Assembly (NCBI RefSeq): GCF_020165855.1
Contig: NZ_JAIUFY010000011.1
Coordinates: 124,001 to 188,000, forward strand
DNA length: 64,000 nucleotides
Direction: 5' to 3'
Source of the DNA: Celeribacter litoreus
GTDB lineage: Bacteria; Pseudomonadota; Alphaproteobacteria; Rhodobacterales; Rhodobacteraceae
Position numbers and translations under genes: made by a program. This document shows, in pieces, positions 19,571-27,359 of the stretch (the stretch's first letter is position 1; the number at the start of each line of letters is the position of its first letter). Under the pieces are notes generated by a model. That model did no database searches and was not told the origin of the DNA. It was given only the letters and a program-made list of their open reading frames with translations.

Positions 19571-19596
19571 AGGGGGCGTCATTTGGCCCCCTCTGC
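19571..19596. terminator. Terminator between convergent genes
   Basis: A 7-bp stem AGGGGGC/GCCCCCT (19571-19577 with 19586-19592) stands between the transglycosylase and the convergent reductase. TTTT follows on the minus strand, CTGCCTTTT on the plus strand, so it may serve both. Confidence 0.65.
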
Positions 19597-19616
19597 CTTT
19601 TGCGTGATGCAAATAC

Positions 19617-20354
19617 TCAGATCGACATCTTCTTGAAAACCATTTCCGGAATATGCCGGATGATCAACATGATGTAGCGCCAGAAGAACGGCGTGTAGAT
19701 CACGTTCCGCTTTTTCTCCACGGCTTTGAGGATGTCTTTTGCGACGTCATCCGGTGAGGCCACGAGGAACATGCCTTCGATCCCCCACGTCATTGCTGTG
19801 TCTACGAACCCCGGTTTGACTGTGACCACATGCCCCCCGGCGCGGGTTAGTCTGTTCCGCAATCCGGAAAGATAGGTCGCAAAGCCCGCTTTTGCCGAGC
19901 CATAGACATAGTTCCCGATCCGCCCTCTGTCGCCCGCGACAGAGGTGACGCCGACGACTGTCCCCATTCCGCGTTCTTCCATGAGGGGGGCGAGCATGGA
20001 CAGGAACGTGGCCGGTCCGGTGTGGCTGTCCTGAATGACACCTGCAACGAGGGTCGGGTCCGCATCAATCGCGGATTGCTCGGGCATGGACCCAACGAAA
20101 ACGGCGCAATTGATTTCGCCTGCCTGCGCACGTGCTGTTTCGATGATCGGCGCAAAGGTGTCCGTATCTCGGGCGTCGAACTTTAGTGCCACTGCCTCCG
20201 ATGCTCCTCGCGCGCGCGCATCCGCCGCCGTGGCTTCCAGATCGACGATGTCGCGGCCGCAGAGGAGAAGCGTCGCGCCCTCTTTCGCCAATCTGCGTGT
20301 CATAGCGCGCGACATTGAAGACGTCGCGCCAAGGATGATCCATGTCTTATGCAT
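19617..20354 (-). CDS. SDR reductase resembling DprE2
   Basis: Short-chain dehydrogenase/reductase of 245 aa. The cofactor loop is GATSSMSRAM (9-18) and the catalytic set Ser138, Tyr151, Lys155 lies in TSVAGDRG and YGSAKAG. The C-terminus (RYIMLIIRHIPEMVFKKM) is amphipathic and may contact the membrane, as in DprE2. In mycobacteria DprE2 reduces the 2'-keto intermediate made by DprE1 to give decaprenylphosphoryl arabinose. The ATG has GGGAGG upstream and overlaps the DprE1-like gene by 8 nt, so the pair is coupled. The substrate here is inferred. Confidence 0.75.
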   Translation of the reverse strand: MHKTWIILGATSSMSRAMTRRLAKEGATLLLCGRDIVDLEATAADARARGASEAVALKFDARDTDTFAPIIETARAQAGEINCAVFVGSMPEQSAIDADPTLVAGVIQDSHTGPATFLSMLAPLMEERGMGTVVGVTSVAGDRGRIGNYVYGSAKAGFATYLSGLRNRLTRAGGHVVTVKPGFVDTAMTWGIEGMFLVASPDDVAKDILKAVEKKRNVIYTPFFWRYIMLIIRHIPEMVFKKMSI

Positions 20355-21663
20355 CTGCAGCCTCCCGAAGTTTCAGGCGTTTCACGAGATCGGTGGATAG
20401 GGCTCCGTTCGGGTCGACTTTTGAGGTGGCCGTCTGCCACTTCTCCAGATCCGGATACATTCCCTCAAGCTGATCTGCGCGGGCGAGGCTGTCTTTCGCA
20501 AAATAGATCCGACCATCCGCCAGCCGCGTCCTGTCGATCAGGTCCGTGATCAGGTCAGATGCGTCCTGTCGGTTCGGGAAATCAACGGCGAGTGTGTAGC
20601 CCGCCATGGGAAACGACAGGTAGCCCGTTCCTGCGGCCCCTGTCTTTTTGAGCACGGCGAGGGGTGAGGCGAGGCGGGATGCAGCGATCTGGTCGAGCAT
20701 CTCGCGCAGCACGTCTGCGTTTTCCGCCGGGACAACGCATTGAAATTGGTGGAATCCCTGTTTGCCGTAGAGTTTGTTCCACTCGAGGATCGCGTCGAGC
20801 GGGAAGAGCACTTTAGAGATCGGCTTGACCGAAGAGCGTCCGTTCTCCGGCACACGATTGAAATAGGCCGTGTTGAACGCGCGCACGACCGGGGCGGAAA
20901 GCGCCCAGCGGGGGGCATTCAGCGGCACGGATTTCGAGGTGTCATCGCGTTCTGCGACACCCGACACGACTTCGCTCTCCTCAAAGATGCCGCGTCCGAG
21001 CGCGTCGCCACGTGCCGTGGCGTCGACCCAACCCACTGTGTATGGCGCTTTGCTCTCGTCAAAGGCACTCAGAAACGCGTTGAAGTTCGCTATCCGCCGC
21101 TCGCGCAGTTGCATCACTTCACCGGCGCATGGGATCAGCTGAATTTTCGCCCGCGCGATGATACCGGTTTGCCCGAGGCCCCCGATGGTCGCCCTCCATG
21201 TCGCGCCGCTTTTCGGCGTGATCGTTTTTTCGCCGCGGGCGTGGATCAGAGTGATCTCGGTGACATGCGCGCCGAATGTTCCGACCTCATGGTGGTTCTT
21301 GCCATGCACATCGTTGGCGATGCAGCCGCCAATTGTCGCATAGCCAGTGCCGGGCATCACCGGCGGCAACCAACCCCGCGGTGCGCAGGCGCGGGCGAGA
21401 TCACCGATCAAAAGACCTCCCTCGACATGAACGATGCCGGTCTGAGAATCAAGCGCGAGGACACGATCCAGCCGCGTCATATCGTAAGCATGGGCCCCGT
21501 CGCGCAAGGCAACATCACCGTATGACCGACGTTGGCCATGGGCGGGGGCGAGTGTTTCACTCGCCTGCCGGATCAACGCGGCTTGGCGTTCTGGGCGTGC
21601 AACAGGGCCGGTCGCAGACTGCGCGCGGCCCCATCCTGAGTAGGAAATATTATTCCAGGTCAT
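20347..21663 (-). CDS. FAD oxidoreductase resembling DprE1
   Basis: VAO-family flavoenzyme of 438 aa. It follows mycobacterial DprE1 closely: SGWGRA, RRSYGDVAL, the FAD-linked loop DVHGKNHH (His120), FHQFQCVVP, LSFPMAGYTLAVDFP and YFAKDS (Lys390, equivalent to Lys418). DprE1 oxidises the 2'-hydroxyl of polyprenyl-phosphoryl ribose. The residue aligned with DprE1 Cys387 is Ala359. The start at 21663 (MTWNN) has AGAAGG upstream; the frame runs 45 nt further. It overlaps the following membrane-protein gene by 14 nt. L-gulonolactone-oxidase-like enzymes are a less likely alternative. Confidence 0.8.
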   Translation of the reverse strand: MTWNNISYSGWGRAQSATGPVARPERQAALIRQASETLAPAHGQRRSYGDVALRDGAHAYDMTRLDRVLALDSQTGIVHVEGGLLIGDLARACAPRGWLPPVMPGTGYATIGGCIANDVHGKNHHEVGTFGAHVTEITLIHARGEKTITPKSGATWRATIGGLGQTGIIARAKIQLIPCAGEVMQLRERRIANFNAFLSAFDESKAPYTVGWVDATARGDALGRGIFEESEVVSGVAERDDTSKSVPLNAPRWALSAPVVRAFNTAYFNRVPENGRSSVKPISKVLFPLDAILEWNKLYGKQGFHQFQCVVPAENADVLREMLDQIAASRLASPLAVLKKTGAAGTGYLSFPMAGYTLAVDFPNRQDASDLITDLIDRTRLADGRIYFAKDSLARADQLEGMYPDLEKWQTATSKVDPNGALSTDLVKRLKLREAADA

Positions 21664-22654
21664 GTTGGACCTTCTTTGAGTGACGTTCCGCGACTGGAAA
21701 GACCGCAAGGCCGATCAGGATCGCGAACCAGAGGGTTGTCAGGCGGATGATGGCGGTGGCAGGCACAGACATGGCGAGAGGCACGCCTTCGAGCGAGAGA
21801 AGCGCGATCATTGCCGCTTCGGCGCCGCCAACGCCACCGGGGGCGCCCGTGAGTCCACCCGCGAGCGTAGAAAAGAGGAAGATCGCGATGGCTGTGCTCA
21901 TCGTCGTCTCAGCCCCCATCCAATGAAGGAGGAGATAGAAGGCGACCCCTTCAGCGAGCCATCCGAAGAGAGCCAGAACCGATCCTTTGAAGAGTGCGCC
22001 ACCTTTTGAAAACGGTTCGAGTGCTCGCGCTGCGCGGCGGACACGCGCGAAAAGGCGCGGGAGCCGTCCAGTCAGGCGATGGCCGAGTTTCGCGACCGAA
22101 GCCAGCAGTTGAGGACGGGTCGCGACGAACGCTGCGAGGAGCGCCAAGATGACGACAGGAAATCCGCCCGATATTTCCGTGCTGGACAATAGCAGGGCAG
22201 CGCCCATCAGGATCGCCATTGCGGCAAGGTCGGAGGCACGATCCACGAGAACGAGGGGTGCGGAGCGTTCGAATGCCGTCCCTGTCTCTCGCGCGATCCA
22301 GCGCATCCGGACGAGTTCCCCGACGCGTCCCGGTGTGACCGTCATGGCGAAGCCGCCAAGGAAGTGAATAAAGTTGGTGAGTAGGGGCAATTTCAGCCCA
22401 AGGTGCCCCGAGAACAGGTGCCAGCGCAGCCCGCGCAATCCGTAGTTCGCGAGCGAAAGAAGAAGAAGCAAGACGACCTGAAGTGCTGAGAGCTTTGCGA
22501 TCTGATCGAGCGTTTCTTGCCAGCCCGTCGCGGCGGCGGCCCCGATCAGGCCGATGATCACAAGCGCCAAGAGACCGAGCAGCACGAACCGGTCACGCCC
22601 GCTCGCGGAGCGTTTGACGGTCTGTAGGGGTGTCTGCTCAAGTTGCATCGTCAT
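21650..22654 (-). CDS. Flippase-like / LPG-synthase-type membrane protein
   Basis: A 334-aa integral membrane protein of the lysylphosphatidylglycerol-synthase transmembrane (UPF0104/AglD-like) family, with about eight hydrophobic segments. Family-typical stretches are YGLRGLRWHLFSGHL, FAMTVTPGRVGELVRM and GGLTGAPGGVGGAEA. Members move or modify lipid-linked substrates. It is the first gene of the minus-strand trio with the DprE1/DprE2-like pair, so transport of a polyprenyl-linked pentose is a plausible but unproven role. ATGs at 22654 and 22648 are both possible. Confidence 0.75.
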   Translation of the reverse strand: MTMQLEQTPLQTVKRSASGRDRFVLLGLLALVIIGLIGAAAATGWQETLDQIAKLSALQVVLLLLLSLANYGLRGLRWHLFSGHLGLKLPLLTNFIHFLGGFAMTVTPGRVGELVRMRWIARETGTAFERSAPLVLVDRASDLAAMAILMGAALLLSSTEISGGFPVVILALLAAFVATRPQLLASVAKLGHRLTGRLPRLFARVRRAARALEPFSKGGALFKGSVLALFGWLAEGVAFYLLLHWMGAETTMSTAIAIFLFSTLAGGLTGAPGGVGGAEAAMIALLSLEGVPLAMSVPATAIIRLTTLWFAILIGLAVFPVAERHSKKVQHDLE

Positions 22655-22760
22655 CTACGGCTTTCGGGCGCGGGCCTGTTCTACGAGTCTTTAGAAAACA
22701 ACTACGGCGACAATATGAATTCGTTTCATCATGGCGCGTTTCACAGGAGCCGGAAACAAC

Positions 22761-22791
22761 AATGCGGCCCTGTGACAGAGCCGCATTGTGT
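22761..22791 (-). terminator. Hairpin after the CoA-transferase B gene
   Basis: A perfect 10-bp stem (22761-22770 with 22782-22791, 11-nt loop) lies 21 nt after the scoB stop. The minus-strand trailer is only weakly T-rich, so termination may be partial. Confidence 0.6.
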
Positions 22792-22811
22792 GACGATTAT
22801 TCGTGTCGAAA

Positions 22812-23456
22812 TCAACCGATGATTGTCGCCTCGGTTGCGGCCTTGATGTCGTCTTCGGTGATACCGTCGGCGCACTCGAGAATCTTGAGACCGCCTTCGA
22901 CCACATCAAGCACACCGAGGTTAGTGATCACGCGGTCTACGACTCCTTGACCCGTGAGGGGCAGGGTGCACTCTTTTAGGAGCTTGGATTCACCATGTTT
23001 ATTGGTGTGATCCATCACCACGACCACGCGGCCAACGCCCGCGACGAGATCCATCGCGCCGCCCATGCCCTTGACGAGTTTGCCGGGGATCATCCAGTTC
23101 GCCAGATCGCCTTTCTCATCGACTTCCATTGCGCCGAGGATCGCCATGGCGATCTTGCCGCCACGGATCATGCCGAAGGACGTTGCGCTGTCGAAATAGG
23201 CGGTGTTCGGGACCTCGGTGATCGTCTGTTTGCCTGCGTTGATTAGATCCGGATCTTCGTCGCCTTCATACGGAAACGGCCCCATGCCGAGCATGCCGTT
23301 TTCCGATTGCAGCGTGACGGTCACGCCCTCGGGGATGAAGTTCGGAACGAGCGTCGGAATGCCGATCCCGAGATTCACATAGGTGCCGTCTTCAAGCTCT
23401 TGCGCGGCGCGCGCCGCCATTTGGTTGCGATCCCAGCCTTTTTTCACGTCGGCCAT
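22812..23456 (-). CDS. scoB: 3-oxoacid CoA-transferase, subunit B
   Basis: Family I CoA-transferase beta subunit of 214 aa, which transfers CoA from succinyl-CoA to acetoacetate or a related 3-oxoacid with subunit A. The thioester-forming Glu52 lies in QSENGMLGMGP; GIGIPTLV and HTNKHGESKLL are further family segments. AGGAGG precedes the ATG. Unlike the usual adjacent scoA-scoB order, two SGNH-fold genes separate it from subunit A. Confidence 0.92.
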   Translation of the reverse strand: MADVKKGWDRNQMAARAAQELEDGTYVNLGIGIPTLVPNFIPEGVTVTLQSENGMLGMGPFPYEGDEDPDLINAGKQTITEVPNTAYFDSATSFGMIRGGKIAMAILGAMEVDEKGDLANWMIPGKLVKGMGGAMDLVAGVGRVVVVMDHTNKHGESKLLKECTLPLTGQGVVDRVITNLGVLDVVEGGLKILECADGITEDDIKAATEATIIG

Positions 23457-23471
23457 GTCTTTCTCCTCCTA

Positions 23472-24281
23472 TCAGGATAATCCTGTCTCATGTTCTTCCG
23501 CCTCTGCGATTGGCAGAGGTCGAATCTCCAATTTCGTTTCGGCATAGGCGCAGAAGACCTGCCAGCCATAGTCCGCATTCATGTGTCGGTTGTCGACCTC
23601 GTCGTCCGGCACTCCGGCCGACGAAGGTTGCCGCGAAAAATGATCTTGTGTCGTCAGGAAGGTCTCGCGCGTTTCGAGCGGCTGCGGGACCAAGTCGAGG
23701 CGCGCTGCTGCCATTTCTGCCGCGATAATCTCTTCGTACTTAAGCCCCCACGTGACACCCGTCTCTTTGCGCAGGACGGCTTTCAAGGCCTTCTCCTGAG
23801 CGGGCCCCTTCAGGGTGCTGCGATCGAGCGGGTAGGGGGCAGCCAGAAAGCTAAATCTCGGATCGCGTCCGAATTTGGTGATCAGCCCCTCAACCTGCTG
23901 GGCGATAAGCGCCTCTAGCAAACCTGACATGGCGGCTTCTGACATGAGAGGACGTTTGCTGCGCGTCACCTCTTCCAGAATGTCGTAGCTCATGATCAGG
24001 CGCATCGCAGAGCCAAAGGCGAAGCGTTGGCCAACGAACAGGGCGCGGTCAAACTGTCTTACATCAATCTCACGGCTGTCCATCCAGTCGAACTGTCGCT
24101 GGCGCTTTTCCGGGGCGCGGAAAATGCCATTCTCAAAGGTCGCATGAAAGTAGGCCGATCCTGGTAGGCCGAAATAGTGGACATCCAGAGATGGAAAGGC
24201 CTGTGCGATCCGGTGACGTGCGGCTTGGAATGCGCCTGTGTGTGAGCTTCCGAGGATCAGAATACGCTGTTTCTTCATCAT
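23472..24281 (-). CDS. SGNH-hydrolase-like protein
   Basis: A 269-aa protein that I do not recognise as a named family. The N-terminus RILILGSSHTGAFQ resembles block I of SGNH hydrolases with a Ser in GSSH, and the C-terminal DDEVDNRHMNADYG could supply the Asp/His pair of block V. No signal peptide. It overlaps the GSCFA gene by 4 nt (ATGA), so the two are a coupled pair. A carbohydrate or lipid esterase role is suggested by the fold only. Confidence 0.6.
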   Translation of the reverse strand: MMKKQRILILGSSHTGAFQAARHRIAQAFPSLDVHYFGLPGSAYFHATFENGIFRAPEKRQRQFDWMDSREIDVRQFDRALFVGQRFAFGSAMRLIMSYDILEEVTRSKRPLMSEAAMSGLLEALIAQQVEGLITKFGRDPRFSFLAAPYPLDRSTLKGPAQEKALKAVLRKETGVTWGLKYEEIIAAEMAAARLDLVPQPLETRETFLTTQDHFSRQPSSAGVPDDEVDNRHMNADYGWQVFCAYAETKLEIRPLPIAEAEEHETGLS

Positions 24282-25318
24282 GCGCGCCCCGCCTCGATAA
24301 GGGCCTCTTCGCAGACCAGTTCGCGCGCATCCTCGTCGTCGCCTCCTGAGCGGAGTGATGTGCCGCGTAGATCGCTTGCCTCATGCGCGGAGAGGAACAT
24401 GTCCATGACGGCCGCGACGCCCGACATTGAAACCGTTCTGAGATTCGCATCGTAGAACGTGCCCTTCGCAGAGGGGGCGGTGATCAGCTCGTAGGACGGA
24501 AAATAGTCGACGTCCTTATACATGTCCGCGACCTCGGCAGCGGCGGCGCGGAGGACAGACTTAGAGTAGGTGGTCGCCGAGAGGACATGTGTGCCAGATC
24601 CCGTTGCCGTGAGGGGGACGGGCGAGACGGTCAGCAGAATTTTCATGCCGGGTTTGATCTCGTGGAGCGTCGTCCGCAAATCGTCGAGATCTTGCTGAAC
24701 CTCGGCCATCGTGAAGTTGTAGAACACGTACTTCTCAGGATCGTGCTCACCCGCGAGAATGCCCGGAGCACTCGGGTAGACAGTGCCGTCGTCGCGATGG
24801 ACCCATGCTTCGGTCAATCCCAAGGTGAAGACAAAAACATCTGTGCTACGCACCGCGCGCAACACGTGCTTCAAATGATCTGCGCGTGCCTCGCGCACGA
24901 GACGCGGTCTGCCGAGACCTTCCGGTTCGACATTCGGGCGCAGAGCGTCGAAGAAGCGTCCGTCTCGCTGCCAAATGGGCTCGCTGGGTGTGCGTCTGCC
25001 AAGGGCCTCTTCGAGAAGCTGCACCATCTGGCGCGCTGTGTAGATGTTGCCATAGCGGGCCGAGAAGAGGCCGTAGCCGTATCGATTGAGCGCCGCCCGT
25101 GGCAGAGCGATGCTCGGTGTTTCTGTGTCGATCACATTCCATGCGCGATCCTGGAGATGACGGTGGACATGTTGCGCAAAGCAACTGCCCGCCGTCATAA
25201 TCGCGGTGTCAGGTGTTATCGGAAATTTGCGCACATACAAACCCTCAAGCGCAGTTGGCACCAATTCGGCGACCGCGCTTTGCCACTCGTGCGTGGCAGG
25301 AGAGAAGGGTGTGCCCAA
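24278..25318 (-). CDS. GSCFA-domain protein
   Basis: A 346-aa protein of the GSCFA family (SGNH-like fold). The naming motif appears as TAGSCFAQHV, preceded by the family's LEGLYVRKFPITPDT, and FTLGLTEAWVHRDDG and LTVSPVPL follow. The function is not established; SGNH relatives are esterases/acyltransferases. The start is taken as TTG at 25318 because AAGGA lies 8 nt upstream, right after the scoA stop; the frame remains open upstream but runs through scoA. It is translationally coupled to the SGNH-like gene downstream. Confidence 0.75.
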   Translation of the reverse strand: MGTPFSPATHEWQSAVAELVPTALEGLYVRKFPITPDTAIMTAGSCFAQHVHRHLQDRAWNVIDTETPSIALPRAALNRYGYGLFSARYGNIYTARQMVQLLEEALGRRTPSEPIWQRDGRFFDALRPNVEPEGLGRPRLVREARADHLKHVLRAVRSTDVFVFTLGLTEAWVHRDDGTVYPSAPGILAGEHDPEKYVFYNFTMAEVQQDLDDLRTTLHEIKPGMKILLTVSPVPLTATGSGTHVLSATTYSKSVLRAAAAEVADMYKDVDYFPSYELITAPSAKGTFYDANLRTVSMSGVAAVMDMFLSAHEASDLRGTSLRSGGDDEDARELVCEEALIEAGRA

Positions 25319-25329
25319 GTGCGTCGTCC

Positions 25330-26034
25330 TTACGCTGCAGGGCGCGGGCGTGTGGTGCGCTGTTCGATGCGTTTCTCGTGCTCGCCCTGAATGAGGCGGT
25401 GCACGTAAATGCCCGGCAGGTGAATGCAGTCCGGATCGAGCGAGCCAGTCGGCACGATTTCCTCGACTTCCATCACGCAGATCTTGCCGCACATGGCCGC
25501 CGGCGGGTTGAAGTTGCGAGCGGTCTTGCGGAAGATCGCATTGCCGCTTTCGTCGGCTTTCCACGCCTTCACGATGGAGAGGTCAGCAAAGATGCCCTCT
25601 TCCATGATGTAGGTCTCGCCGTTGAACTCTTTGTGCTCTTTGCCCTCAGCGATCACGGTGCCCACGCCGGTTTTGGTGTAGAACCCCGGAATGCCGTGAC
25701 CCGCCGCGCGCATACGCTCGGCCAGAGTGCCCTGCGGGTTGAATTCGAGCTCCAGTTCGCCAGAGAGATACTGACGCATGAACTCCGCGTTCTCGCCGAC
25801 ATAAGACGACATCATCTTTTTGATCTGGCGCGTCTCCAGCAGTTTGCCGAGGCCGAACGCATCCACGCCCGCGTTGTTGGACGCTACAGTGAGGTCCTTC
25901 ACACCGCTCTCGACGATCGCGTCGATCAGCAATTCGGGAATCCCGCACAGGCCAAAACCGCCCGCTGCGATCAGCATCCCGTCCGTCAAAAGACCATCGA
26001 GGGCCTCGCTCGCCGAACCGTAAATTTTCTTCAT
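25330..26034 (-). CDS. scoA: 3-oxoacid CoA-transferase, subunit A
   Basis: Family I CoA-transferase alpha subunit of 234 aa. It has the [10 protein letters not shown] glycine-rich CoA loop, [11 protein letters not shown], and family segments [21 protein letters not shown] and [13 protein letters not shown]. With subunit B it catalyses ketone-body/3-oxoacid activation. The start at 26034 (MKKIYGS) has GGAGGAG upstream. It is first in the minus-strand group scoA, GSCFA, SGNH, scoB. The C-terminus is extended by a basic tail ending RPRPAA. Confidence 0.92.
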   Translation of the reverse strand: MKKIYGSASEALDGLLTDGMLIAAGGFGLCGIPELLIDAIVESGVKDLTVASNNAGVDAFGLGKLLETRQIKKMMSSYVGENAEFMRQYLSGELELEFNPQGTLAERMRAAGHGIPGFYTKTGVGTVIAEGKEHKEFNGETYIMEEGIFADLSIVKAWKADESGNAIFRKTARNFNPPAAMCGKICVMEVEEIVPTGSLDPDCIHLPGIYVHRLIQGEHEKRIEQRTTRPRPAA

Positions 26035-26307
26035 ATCTCTCCTCCGCGAAATGCTTTGTTCACTACTAATCGAAAACCCGCCACGCCTGTCAACGACTTG
26101 CTGCACTGCAGTGACGAGTGGCCGCTATATGGACAATAAGTTCGCATTCCGAAGTTTATTGCCCTTCTTGACGACAAGAATGTTCTCGGATGCCTCTATA
26201 ACTTTGGATGTATCGGCGAGAATTGATCCAAAATCGAATAGCGGGTGCGGCCATCTCAGGCTTAGCGTTGAAACAGTTCCCTTTTCGACTGCAACTGGAG
26301 ATGACCG

Positions 26308-26766
26308 ATGAAGTTCACTAGCCTGAAAGCCGCCGCTGTTTTCGCCCTCCTGGCGTTGCCGGCAACCGCACAAGTCACAGAAGAAGCGATCATCGAAATG
26401 CTCGCAAAAGACGGATATACCGAGATTTACCTGTCCCGATCGCTCTTCGGAAACCGGATCATCCGTGCCGAAGGTCCCTCAGGTGAGCGGAATATCGTGA
26501 TCGGGAAAAACGGCACCATCTTGCGCGATTACACGGAAACGCACTCTGATGATGACTACGACGACGATAAATACGATGATCTTTATGATGATCATGATGA
26601 CGACGATGATCATGATGACGACGATGATCATGATGACGACGATGATCATGATGACGATTATGACGACGACAGCGACGATGATCACGACGACGATAGCGAT
26701 GATGATCACGACGATGACAGTGATGATGATCGTGATGACGACCGGCGTGACCGTTTCGACCGCTAA
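26308..26766 (+). CDS. Secreted protein with PepSY-like domain and Asp/His repeats
   Basis: A 152-aa protein. A signal peptide (residues 1-21, cleaved after ATA) is followed by a small PepSY-like domain (about 22-77: EAIIEMLAKDGYTEIYLSR) and then about 70 residues almost wholly Asp with interspersed His, Ser and Tyr. The repeat units are DHDDDD and, later, SDDDHDDD. The tail is extremely acidic and probably binds divalent cations. Its DNA is an internal tandem repeat (see 26593-26742). It lies 37 nt before a LuxR-type gene in the same direction. Function unknown. Confidence 0.75.
   Translation: MKFTSLKAAAVFALLALPATAQVTEEAIIEMLAKDGYTEIYLSRSLFGNRIIRAEGPSGERNIVIGKNGTILRDYTETHSDDDYDDDKYDDLYDDHDDDDDHDDDDDHDDDDDHDDDYDDDSDDDHDDDSDDDHDDDSDDDRDDDRRDRFDR
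26593..26742 (+). repeat. Coding tandem repeats for the Asp/His tail
   Basis: About 3.7 copies of an 18-bp unit (CATGATGACGACGATGAT) run from 26593 to 26658 with nearly no divergence. Three degenerate 24-bp units (encoding SDDDHDDD-like blocks) follow from 26671 to 26742. Period lengths keep the frame, so copy-number change would alter only tail length. Confidence 0.85.
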
Positions 26767-26803
26767 GCGAGTCTGAATCTGAGCCAAAGGGGGGAAGGGC
26801 GAC

Positions 26804-27316
26804 ATGAACACTGATACTTTGACCCGGATCGGGATCGTATCATACGCCGTGTCGGCCCTCGCCTTTTGTCATGAACTCATGCGGGAAATTCTCGGTGTCG
26901 GCCTTTATCGCTCAAGCTGGGTCGTTCATGAGTTTACCGAGCTTGCGACGCTCTTCGGCTTCGTCATTGGCGGGGTGTTGATTTGGGCAAGCCACCGGAA
27001 AATGCGCTCACGAAATGCCGAGGTCGAAAACCTCCTGCGCGCGGCGCAGGGGGAATTTTCTGCGATGGTTCAGGCGCAGTTTGAACGCTGGGGGCTCAGT
27101 CAGGCCGAACAAGACATCGCGCTGCTCACGGCCAAGGGGCTCACGGTTGCAGAGATTGCCGAGGTTCGCGCGACGAGCCTCGGGACCGTCAAATCCCAGA
27201 ACAACGCGATTTACAAAAAGGCGGGGGTGAGCAACCGAACACAGCTCGTCGTCGCCCTGATCGACGAGTTGCTCGTAAACCCAGACACGTCAGAGCCAGA
27301 GTTAAAAGCATCCTGA
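26804..27316 (+). CDS. Membrane-anchored LuxR-type transcriptional regulator
   Basis: A 170-aa protein. The N-terminal half has two hydrophobic segments (about 8-24 and 43-62, IGIVSYAVSALAF and LFGFVIGGVLIWA) joined by a short loop with His and Glu. A short coiled linker follows, then a LuxR/GerE helix-turn-helix (98-157) with LSQAEQDIALLTAKGLTVAEI and GTVKSQNNAIYKKAGVSNR. No receiver or autoinducer domain is present. AAGGGGGGAAGG lies upstream of the ATG. It probably forms an operon with the Asp-repeat protein, which suggests it senses an envelope condition. Confidence 0.82.
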   Translation: MNTDTLTRIGIVSYAVSALAFCHELMREILGVGLYRSSWVVHEFTELATLFGFVIGGVLIWASHRKMRSRNAEVENLLRAAQGEFSAMVQAQFERWGLSQAEQDIALLTAKGLTVAEIAEVRATSLGTVKSQNNAIYKKAGVSNRTQLVVALIDELLVNPDTSEPELKAS

Positions 27317-27333
27317 GCGTGTATCCTCAAAGC

Positions 27334-27359
27334 AAAAAGGCGCCCGTGGGCGCCTTTTC
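27334..27359. terminator. Bidirectional terminator between LuxR gene and topA
   Basis: AAGGCGCCC at 27337-27345 pairs with GGGCGCCTT at 27348-27356; TTTT follows on the plus side and TTTTT on the minus side. It separates two convergent genes. Confidence 0.88.

Noticed and set aside
25319-25564. N-terminal extension of the GSCFA frame
   Set aside because: It lies within scoA and has basic shadow-like composition; the TTG at 25318 has a ribosome-binding site.
26479-26811. Val/Ile-rich frame antisense to the Asp-repeat gene, looking like a membrane protein
   Set aside because: It is merely the complement of GAT/GAC repeats; the sense frame has a signal peptide and a structured domain.
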